Both the position numbers and the translations under genes were made by a program. The notes beneath the pieces were generated by a model. It had not been told where the DNA came from and made no database searches. It worked only from the letters and a program-made list of their open reading frames with translations. From NCBI GenBank assembly GCA_018340805.1, contig JACMZG010001914.1:50281731-50345730 (forward strand): 64,000 bases of DNA. The letters run 5' to 3'. Below are positions 55,720-64,000 of the stretch, in pieces (position 1 is the first letter of the stretch; each line of letters opens with the position of its first letter). This DNA comes from Microvelia longipes. Lineage: Eukaryota; Arthropoda; Insecta; Hemiptera; Veliidae.

Positions 55720-56165
55720 CTGGCGCAGTGGTCCGCATGTCGGGCGAATTTCCTTTGGATGCGTGTTTCCGTGCTTTTTACATTATATAAGTTTACAACT
55801 GCTAAATAAATAATTCCGGCGTGGTGGTCCGCTGTCGGGCGAATTTCATTTAGAATGCGTGTTTCCGTGCTAAACAACCCATTTCTTGCTTATGCAAGAA
55901 CCATGCCCATTGCGTGGTTCCGGTTCATCATTTAGAACCTAAGCAGTTACTCAATTGTCAAGCACTGCTCGTAACTCATTTCGTCTGTATTTTCCAAAGG
56001 AAATTCGCATAATTATCCAGTTGTTGTACAAAACTATGCCTCTAAAATTAGAAGTACGCACTATTATTTGCACTAGTTTAAAGCTTAGTTACTTATCTTT
56101 AAGCTTAGTCAGTTATCTTTAAAGGTTTTAGCGCATTACCTTTGGAAAATACAGACAAAATGAGT
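55720..56165. repeat. GCGAATTTCCTTT dispersed repeat
   Basis: Two close copies of GTGGTCCGC..GTCGGGCGAATTTC at 55728 and 55823, and an inverted GGAAATTCGC at about 55997. It matches pieces at 32940-33125 and 46860. Probably a non-autonomous element with palindromic ends. Confidence 0.55.
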
Positions 56166-56454
56166 TACGAGCAGTGCCAACAAATCCGGGACTTGGCACA
56201 AAAGCCAGACTTAGGTCTAGTTGTGTGGCCAGGAGATGATATTTTTCTGTCTACAATAACCTATTTTGCTGACATCAATAATTTTAAAAAATCGTTAAAA
56301 TTCGAAAATTTGATTAATCGAGTTAAAACTTGGCACAAATGTACAAATATAGGTGGTCAAACGATCCGAAAAATTTTATTTTGATATTTGTCGATATTTT
56401 GAAAATACTGACTATAACTTTTTAAAATTATAACAGCCTAACAAATTTTAATTT

Positions 56455-56720
56455 TTACTTTTCCTCATTTATACCGTAGGTGTTTTAAGACCTCCTTAGT
56501 GTTTTTCTCAATGTTGTCATCATGTAAGTGTGTCTGTAAGTGTGTGTATATGTGTGTGCACTGACCAGCATCAAACGTGGTCAGTGCCTATATGGGTAAC
56601 CACTGGGAATAAAAGAATGTATTTTCTATTTGAGGACGAATGAAGTGAGTCCGAAGTAGAGAGGATAAGCGTAGCGAATCCGACGTGATGAGGAAAAGTT
56701 CCGAGGTACCCCGTACCCGA
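56455..56720 (+). repeat. GAGCGAAGCGAG-family copy (internal deletion)
   Basis: Starts TTTTCCTCATTTATACCGTA and ends GGTACCCCGTACCCGATTTT. Only the two ends of the 720-bp family remain, so this is an internally deleted copy, which supports these as the true termini. Confidence 0.75.
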
Positions 56721-56799
56721 TTTTTTAAAAGTTGATTTTAAGTTTCCATACTTAAAATTTTAGTTATTTTAGTCGCTGAAAATACTTAATTTTGAATTA

Positions 56800-57050
56800 A
56801 ATAAATTTCATTGTTATAATTAACAATTATATATTCTACCTAACTGTTATAATTAACAATTATATATTCTACTTAACTGTTATAATTAACAATTATATTT
56901 TACTTAACTGTTATAATTAACAATTATATATTCTACTTAACTGCTATAATTACCAGTTATATATTGTACTTAACTGTTATAATTAACAATTATATGTTCT
57001 ACTTAACTGTTATAATTAACAATAATATATTCTACTTAACTGTTTTATTT
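56800..57050. repeat. 38-bp tandem repeat (CTGTTATAATTAACAATTAT)
   Basis: Seven units of TTCTACTTAACTGTTATAAT plus TAACAATTATATA, well conserved. Non-coding. Confidence 0.9.
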
Positions 57051-57286
57051 AAGTGGAAATATTCAATTTAATGTAATAAATCCATGCATGTATCCTTGAA
57101 AGCAGCCGTATACATAAAATAAAGAGCATTTGCATAATCAATATCCACAGTGTTTTTCTCTCTATTTCCTCCATAATATTTTATTTACAAATTTAAGTTT
57201 ATAAAATTTTAACAGCTGAATCGCTGGTCTCGTGTTTATAATTTTAAAAATGTAACTTGCATTATTATGAGTATGCATCAATAAGT

Positions 57287-57391
<105 letters not shown>

Positions 57392-57452
57392 AGCTGTGGA
57401 GCTGTAAAAATCGGCCATTAAACGGCCGCCTATTGTAAATTTTTAAAAATAA

Positions 57453-57488
<36 letters not shown>

Positions 57489-57544
57489 CTTTGTCTTTTA
57501 TCATTTTTGTTCTCATACGTTTTAAAAAGGTTGTATTTACCGCA

Positions 57545-57797
57545 AGTTGAAGAAGCAATCGAAGAATCAGCTACCGTCGATACTTGCTGTTGGATATAAA
57601 TATCCCTGGACTGGTTTCGGTATAACGCCATCATCAGCAGGCGGGCACAGTCGTACTCATTGAGACTAGAAATTAATCAACTTTATTTGAGAGCTCGAGT
57701 GTTGCCCCGTCTGCTGATGATGGTGTTATGCCGAAACCGGTCCAGGGATATTTATATCCAACAGCAAGTATCAACGGTAGCTGATTCTTCAATTACT
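57545..57797. mobile_element. Palindromic locus with hammerhead-like motifs
   Basis: Arms at 57545-57647 and 57703-57797 are complements over about 95 bp. Each carries CTGATGA ... GAAAC (plus strand 57714-57720 and 57733-57737; minus strand 57637-57631 and 57618-57614), with a short GG/CC-closed loop between. CTGANGA and GAAA are the two invariant core strands of hammerhead ribozymes, which are known in terminal repeats of Penelope-like retroelements. No reverse transcriptase is present here. Confidence 0.55.
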
Positions 57798-58154
57798 AAT
57801 ACATTTTCATTTCGCCTTAATGCATTATCTGCTCATGGCTTAGGAATTCGGAATTCAGAAGCGTGCTATTTTCACAAGATTTTTAATATGGTGGGCGCTC
57901 TCAGTGGAACGCATCCCACAAGGAATGGAATGCATAAAGGAAGCAAAAAATGCACAAAAAAGGCTTTCTTTGTAAAAATATTGCAGTAAGACTAATTATT
58001 TGAGCTTGCAGCAGAGGCTTAGAACTTTTTTTAGGATTTAGTAGACTGTTTAGTGACTCTTTTCTTCGATTATAGCTCGGAACTCGTATATTATCTGCCT
58101 AACAAATGGCCTAAAATGTCCTCCACATGTTTCTATTATGAGCATGAGCGCCTT

Positions 58155-58400
58155 CCTTCATTAACACTTTTTATTAAAGGCACCTTCTTACATTAACGTG
58201 TTCTACAAAAAGCACCTTCCTTTAATAACGACAGCCATCCTTTTTTAACGCTTTATATAAAGAGCGCCTTTCTTTATTAATGCAATCAACAAAGAGCGCC
58301 TTACTGCATTAACGCTTTCTGCAAAGATTGCCTTCCTTCATTGACGCTTAATACAAAGAGCGCCTTTCTTCATTAATGCACTTCGCAAAGAGCGGCGTTT
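58155..58400. repeat. AAAGAGCGCCTTCCTTCATTAACG tandem repeat
   Basis: Five to six imperfect units of about 42 bp: AAAGAGCGCCTT(C/T) followed by ATTAACGC. Non-coding. Confidence 0.8.
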
Positions 58401-58787
58401 TCTCTGTGAAGCAAGGTGCAACCACTGTCATTAAAATAAATAAATAACAATCAATGTGCAAGTTATATTGGTTTTCCAACTCAGAGGCAGGCTTGTAGCC
58501 AGTCAAAACTTGTAAATGAGGGGGGGGGGACCCAGAGGGGGATATTCACAATAAAATCTATTTCGTCAGAGTGGGCAAATATTTCCCTGGGAGGGCGATT
58601 CCCCCCCCCTTGGCCCCTACCTGGCTACGGGCCTGTTCTGAGATCTAGCAAAACAAGCCTGAAGAAAACGCTTAGAGCAACGACTACACCACATCAATGG
58701 CTAATAAGATTTCAAGGCATTTGAATTAATGAGATAGGGTTTGACCCTAATTGCCATTCAGGTTAGGAGTGGGTTATGAAGATTTAG

Positions 58788-59010
58788 GTCTTCCGGTGGT
58801 GACCGCGTCATTGTAGATGAAGAATCCGACGTTTCGCTTCCACTGTGGGAGGCATCTTCAGGGATGTAGGACATCATGGAACAGTTCAGTTTTGTAGAGC
58901 ATTGTGTTTATATCCATGATGTCCTACATCCCTGAAGATGCCTCCCACAGTGGAAGCGAAACGTCGGATTCTTCATCTACATTAACGCGGTCACCACCGG
59001 AAGACCTAAG
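58788..59010. mobile_element. Palindromic locus with hammerhead-like motifs
   Basis: Inverted arms of about 85 bp (AGGTCTTCCGGTGGTGACCG and complement). Both strands contain CTGAAGA, a stem with TCC/GGA pairing, and GAAACGTCGG (plus 58932-58938 and 58958-58962; minus 58861-58855). The same layout as 57545-57797 and 19686-20034, with different stem sequence. Confidence 0.55.
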
Positions 59011-59444
59011 ATAACCGCGGAAGCCTAAGCAGTTTATTAGGAGTGGGTTAGTTTAGTTCCGTGTGATTGTGTAATGAATGCAGTCCAAACATTATTGAAA
59101 AGTCTTTTCGGCCGTTGCGTTTGCTAAATTAATCCTGTGGCCCCTAATTTAGTGTTGGTAGTAATCGTTTTTGCATTTCGATAATGCAATGAAAGGCCTA
59201 TTGGTTGAATTTTGAAACATCGAAAAGTAACCTGACACCTTCGCTTATAAATATAATCAAATAATCAGTACCAAATTACAATAACTTATATAGGAGAACA
59301 TTAAATAGCCAAAATCAATTGATTAATTATAACCTTAACTCACTCGTGAAGGAGGTTTCATTGAGGTTACACAGAGCCCCTAAGCTGAGAGCCCCCTCTA
59401 GTATATATCTCTATGATAAAAAATATGACTACTGCTTGATTCAG

Positions 59445-59600
59445 ATATACAGTGGAGTATTAGTGACAGTCTTCGTAACAGCATCATGGGTAGGAGCAAC
59501 ACATTGCATCAAGTACATGTATCTACCGCAAGCAATTCCCCAGACCGTCACTACTCAGAATCAAACTTCATCAAACGTTATCAAGACACACAAACATGAT
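59445..59600 (+). CDS. SLC35F-like exon: first membrane span and loop
   Basis: Acceptor TGCTTGATTCAG, donor CATGAT|GTAAGT; phase 0 at both ends, 52 codons. The open frame upstream of 59445 (to 59319) lies in the inverted copy of the 54.8-kb repeat and is not coding. Confidence 0.85.
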
Positions 59601-61483
59601 GTAAGTATACCACTCAGTTCTTTCTTCTTCAATTAACACAAACTTTAACCACAAAAATTAACCATAAAAACCAAAAAAGTAACCACAAAACAAAGGCTTA
59701 ACAACATCCACAAACCACAGCATCTCCTCATGCACCAAAAGTTTTGTTCCGATTTAAGAAAGTCTTCGAGAGTTATCGATTATATATATATATATATATT
59801 ATATATATATATATCGATAACTTTCGAAAACTTTCTTAAATCTAAAAGTAAACAGACAGAGCTAAATGTCTGGGCACCCTCTCCATTTGTTACATTTAGT
59901 AACAGATTACAAGTAGCAACATTTTAACTTAATTGATCAAGAAGGCAGTGCTCTCAAATTTTTTTATTTTTTTTTATAAATTATTTTTACTTTTCCTCAT
60001 TTATACCTTTGGTGAATAGGAAAATTATTGTGTTTGCAAAATCCGAAACCGGGATGTAACCGGAATTATCCGTTTCATGTATTTTTAGGCTTCCTGGGTG
60101 GTTTAACAAAGTTGTCTGTCTGTATGTGTGTGTGTGTGTGCGCGCTATCCGGAAAATATTATTATGACGTCATTATTAACCCACAATAATGACCCGCAAC
60201 CCGCAAAATTTCGTAAATTCATTATTTGTGGAAAAATAATGCGATCGAATTGAGATAGAGCACGCATGTAGCTATGTATTACTAACGTATGTGCCTTTCA
60301 TCTCATTATCAGCATTAGTTCAATTAGTTTATGTACGCTTTTAAAAAAAATATTAAAAATTGTAAAAAAATAAATTGAGTTGAAATTCGGCACAAGTGTA
60401 CCTTTACGTAATAAATAAGTACGCTGTTCCGGTTTAATACGACAAATATATCAATGATTTTTGTTGGATCATAAAAGTAAAGCAGTTTCGAGCGCTGGTA
60501 ACGAAACGGATATATTTTCGATCTGAGGACGAGCGAAGTGAGATCGAAGAGTTATTGCAGTAAACATTTGACGAATTGTATATTCTGAGGACGAGTTATT
60601 TAAGTGAAGTAATAGTTTGTTAAAAAGTTATACGGCAGATACGATCGCCTTATAAGGTTCTTATAGCGTATCGGTGGAAACGACCGAATTCCATCTCCCT
60701 TTATTCTTGCGTATGCTACTGGATTCCTTTCGCATACTTCAAACAGTGTCTTTGACGTATTTAGTAACTATATATAGTTACTAATACTAATATAATAACT
60801 AAATACAATCTGCGGGTTTGATATGCTGTGTCGTACGTAGAAAAAGAATTACTACGTACACACTACGTATTTAAAAGGCAATTCGGTTCTTGCACTGTCG
60901 ATCGAGTGAGATGTATCATAACTGATCCCTCCAAAACATTGCACCTTTTTGTTGTGAAGTTCACTTAGGTTATAAGGAAATTTAAAACAATAAGGTACAT
61001 ACAGCGTAAAAGGGGGATCGTTCTAGATTCTATCTCCCTAGTTTTAACGTATCGGAGTGGATTCTCTCTTCATGGTTCTTACAGCATAATATGTAACCGT
61101 ATTTATATATCTTACTTAATCCGATCCGTGGATTCAGAATCCTGTGTGAAAGTTTTTATGACCATAACAACAATCTTAACTAACCAGAACAAATCTTAAA
61201 TCTAAGAATCTTATCTCTCTCTCTTTTAGCGAATTTCTTTTAGAAATTCGCCTAATAGGATAGTTTCTCTCTTACAGTTAATCTTAAATCTAATGCTACG
61301 ATTATAATTTGTTGCAGATAATCTACAACGCGCCGTTCTTTACGACGTGGTTTTGCACCAATTGGACCATTCTATTCTTCCCTCTTTACTTCATATTTCA
61401 ACTAATTGCGAGGAAATGTAAATCTCCATCGGAAATAATTGCTGAAAGTTTGAGGAACTTCAGAGACAAAGGCTTTACTATAG
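59445..61483 (+). CDS. SLC35F3/F4-like transporter (partial, two exons seen)
   Basis: Exons 59445-59600 and 61318-61483 join in phase 0. The first encodes a transmembrane segment (YSGVLVTVFVTASWVGATH) and a 30-residue Thr/Gln/Asn-rich loop. The second encodes NAPFFTTWFCTNWTILFFPL, the diagnostic motif of SLC35F3/F4 proteins (drug/metabolite transporter superfamily, ten predicted membrane spans), then a cytoplasmic Lys/Glu region ending DKGFTIG. Human SLC35F3 is linked to thiamine transport; the substrate here is not inferable. The last donor TATAG|GTAATG is phase 1 and the rest of the gene lies beyond 64000. The N-terminal part is uncertain (see 53642-53756). The loop between the two segments is longer than in vertebrate proteins. 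Confidence 0.85.
59757..59845. repeat. Inverted repeat around (TA)n
   Basis: AAGAAAGTCTTCGAGAGTTATCGAT and its near complement flank a (TA)n core at 59780-59813, in the intron of the transporter gene. Would extrude as a cruciform. Confidence 0.8.
59990..60600 (+). repeat. GAGCGAAGCGAG-family copy
   Basis: Starts TTTTCCTCATTTATACCTTT and contains AACCGGGATGTAACCGGAAT, a (TG)n, the GTTGGATCATAAAA block and GACGAGCGAAGTGAGATCGA. The 3' end is lost. In the transporter intron. Confidence 0.7.
60601..61317. other. Transporter intron, repeat-derived
   Basis: 60640-61110 contains blocks shared with 28675-28800 (TCGATCGAGT, AACTGATCCC(T/G)CC). No exon candidates. Confidence 0.4.
61318..61483 (+). 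CDS. SLC35F-like exon: signature membrane span
   Basis: Acceptor TTTGTTGCAG, donor ACTATAG|GTAATG, ending in phase 1. It carries the APFFTTWF...NW...FFPLYF motif and then ARKCKSPSEIIAESLRNFRD. It aligns with the APF(F/T)xTWFxTNWN...FFPxYY segment of the family. Confidence 0.9.
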
Positions 61484-61611
61484 GTAATGGCGCGTAAACT
61501 CCGTGGTTATAACTTGACATTTAAAAGTTTCTACTGTGAAATTCGTCAAAAACTGTTTTCGACACATGTTTTGTGATGGATTCTTTTCTATTTTTAATCC
61601 TTAAAGGGTTC

Positions 61612-62452
61612 AATTTTTTTCCTGAAAAATGTGACTCATTTTGTACTACTTCAAGTCAATTTTTTTTTAAAAAATATACCTTATATTATGAAGAAAAAGC
61701 ATAGTCTACCTATCCAGAGTGGAGCCCTTCATATGATTGCTCATGCTTAAAATTTTATATAATCACACAAATTTCAGTTTTCTTGCAATAAGTGGTTCCC
61801 TGTGGGTCGTGTGCAAAACATGAAGAGAACATTTTTTAAAGCTGATAAAATGTTCTATAATACGAGTGTTTTATCATCACAATCAGATGACTACAACCAA
61901 AGTTATGGCTCTTCCAAAAACAAATAGTTTGTTCTTTGTAGCACTGGAAAGTTTATAGAACTCCATCTCAGGCTTGATCAAGGGGACTTTAGTTCTATAA
62001 AAAGTTTTAAATGATTTATTCAATTAAAAACACCTACCTAATTCTTCCAAAAACACCTAATAAATGGGTAATTTATGCAAAGTCAGCGAATTCCTTTGAA
62101 AAAATATTGACTTTTTGTGCATTTTTTTGTCCATTTAACAAATGTCATAACTTTAGTTGTAGAGATCCGATTTTGACAAAATAATACTTGTGTAATAGGA
62201 AATTTTATTTGCTTTAAAAAATGTTCTCTTCATGTTTTGCACACGACCTACAGGGAACCACTTATTTCGAGAAAACTGGAATTAGTACGATTTTCTAATA
62301 TTTTGAGCGAGTGCATTCATATGAAGGGCTCTACTCTGTATAGGCAGACTATGCTTTTCCTTCATATTTTGAAGTATATTTTCTGAAAAATTAGGTTTGA
62401 AGTAGCACAAAATGAGTCACATTTTTTAGACCTGGGTCTTGGACTAATAGAT
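61612..62452. mobile_element. Long-TIR MITE, copy 2
   Basis: About 840 bp. Inverted arms contain AAAATGTGACTCATTTTGTAC...AAGCATAGTCT...GAGCCCTTCATATGA and GTTTTGCACACGACC(T/C)AC. It ends GGTCTTGGACTAATAG. The same family as 3097-3722 but longer and with better paired arms (over 200 bp). It lies in the downstream intron of the transporter gene. Confidence 0.75.
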
Positions 62453-63720
62453 CCTAGGGGTAACTTGACCGCAGTTAAAGATCCTTGTGTGAAATAGTAA
62501 GTCTTTAACTAGATTATGTCATGGGGCAACGTTGTTACACTGCTATATTTTACCCGTTTTAGCGGGTTTTTACAGTTTTTGTTTACTTTTGAAGCTTTAA
62601 AGTAAACCATAGAGAAAAGAAGTTTAAAGAAGTGAACGAGAAGCCATATATTAAAGTACGAGTACATATGTCGTTTGTATAAGTAATATCAAGGAGTATG
62701 TATATATGTATAGAAGTATACAAATTTCAATTAATGAGGAGTAGTGACATTACTCCTTGGTAATGTCATTATATATATGACGAGAAGTGAAGTGAATTTT
62801 ACATTACTGTAAGTTCTTTCTGTATACTACTTATGAATACTTAAAGAACTGAATACTTAAAAAAACTTATACTTATGAATTTATTAAAGAAAGCAATAAC
62901 AGTCCGTCGTAATTAAGCTTAAGGTATAATCGGGGAACAAAAGTTTTTGAACTATAATGGGAAGTATAATGTGGTGAGCATTCAGTTTATCCTTATCATA
63001 GAGAAGAGATTAAAATGATCTTCATTCATGGAAACATAATGAAGACTGAAGCCAGATGCTTACCGACTTCAGTCCTATTAGAATACAACACACTGCTAAA
63101 ATCAGTTGGAAAATAGTTTTGAGGAACCAATAAGGTTGGCCTAATTTGAAATTGAGGGTGTGGTTTAACATCCAGGAATAACCTCATTAACTCCCTCACA
63201 TTATTTTCCCCTGCTGTCAACTGATTTTAGCCATGTGTCGTGCTATAAATGCCATTATTTTCCATTAATTCAATTCTTAACAGTCCAATAATTCGTCAAT
63301 TCAGTATATCTCTTGTTATACCTAGTTTATCTAATCTATCAAATCTTGGTTGAGGTAAAATGAAACATTTGGTTAGGAATCTTTTATATTAGAATTTCCA
63401 TAATTTTGGAATAGAATCAACAAGTGACTTTACTCACATATTTCAGGCTTTTGATATGACTGGAAAGGTCAAAACAAAAAATTGTGCCCGCTGGGGCTTC
63501 TTTTAGCCAAGCTGATAGAATTTATAGATTCAATTTGAGGGTTTTTATTAATGAAAGGTTTTTTTATTTTTATTAAGTGTTAGGTTATAGTCCAGAATTG
63601 ATGTCATTGCAGGAATAAATAGTAAATTTTCAATGTAACTGCCTATACCGATTCTGGCAATGATGTCACACATCATTCATAAGAAAGTCAGGCTATTACC
63701 TCTACGTTTGGTTTGTTTAC
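62453..63720. other. No feature seen
   Basis: AT-rich, presumed intron of the transporter gene. I looked for the next SLC35F exon (expected AAPF...LWTLTNYLY-type sequence) and did not find it. Confidence 0.4.
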
Positions 63721-63723
63721 ATT

Positions 63724-64000
63724 AAGGATTTTGAATAAAAGGATGACGCATTAAGGAACTTTCCTGACCCCATGGATGCTGTATGATATACAGAAATAGG
63801 AGCAAACTTACCTTCCCATGGTTATAGCAAAAAAAGCCATGAAACAAGTTATGTAACAATGATAAGTCGAGTTTGCTTCTCAACTTTCTTCTGTGCTTGA
63901 TCATTGTGATTTGAGTAACCTTTGGTGCTTGCTAAGTCAATTAAAATGGAACAGTTAATAAAATAAATTATATTTCTTTTGATTATTTTTATATCCAATA
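63724..64000. mobile_element. hAT-like MITE family H1, copy 3 (cut by window end)
   Basis: Begins AAGGATTTTGAATAAAAGGA, then GATGACGCATTAAGGAAC and TTTCCTGACCCCATGG, matching the right-hand end of copies 1 and 2 read in reverse, followed by AGGAGCAAACTTACCTTCC. The other end and its target duplication are outside the window. Confidence 0.75.

Noticed and set aside
57660..57989. 109-residue open frame
   Set aside because: Its first half is the hammerhead-like palindrome and its second half has no splice support or recognisable domain.

Overview
The window is AT-rich animal nuclear DNA. It has spliced genes with consensus GT/AG sites, introns of several kilobases, many (TA)n microsatellites, minisatellites, tRNA-derived SINEs and many short non-autonomous DNA transposons. 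The gene content and compact TATA-type promoters suggest an arthropod, most likely an insect; the species cannot be fixed from sequence alone. Perhaps 4-5% of the window is coding.

Layout. (1) 2.4-18.8 kb, + strand: a complete ten-exon gene for a coiled-coil protein that I recognise as the orthologue of CCDC13, a centriolar-satellite/ciliogenesis protein. All splice phases agree and the product is 558 aa. Its introns hold MITEs, a palindrome, and a stray copy of a knottin first exon. A possible extra terminal exon with a poly(A) signal lies at 20.4 kb. (2) 21.9-23.6 kb, - strand: a two-exon secreted protein with a signal peptide, 19-residue tandem repeats, and a six-cysteine C-terminal domain with inhibitor-cystine-knot (knottin) spacing. 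Three apparent one-base indels interrupt its 5' part. (3) 32.1-36.2 kb, + strand: a second, intact, 65-aa secreted knottin with a clear TATA box. Both knottin genes carry a phase-0 intron immediately before the second cysteine, so they are paralogues by structure. (4) 36.4-40.1 kb: a decayed MULE transposon with a 9-bp target-site duplication, nested in a hAT-like MITE, beside an inverted copy of the same MITE. (5) 40-53 kb: no convincing gene; satellites, duplications, SINEs and a Harbinger-like element. (6) 53.6-61.5 kb and beyond, + strand: exons of an SLC35F3/F4-type membrane transporter whose 3' part lies outside the window.

The genes do not form a functional unit. The most interesting content is the knottin pair (one a small peptide, one a repeat protein with a knottin tail) plus the recent duplication of the knottin signal-peptide exon into the CCDC13 gene 22 kb away. 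A second theme is repeat biology: three MITE families with exact 8-bp target duplications, nested insertions, and three palindromic loci with a hammerhead-ribozyme-like core whose stem covaries.
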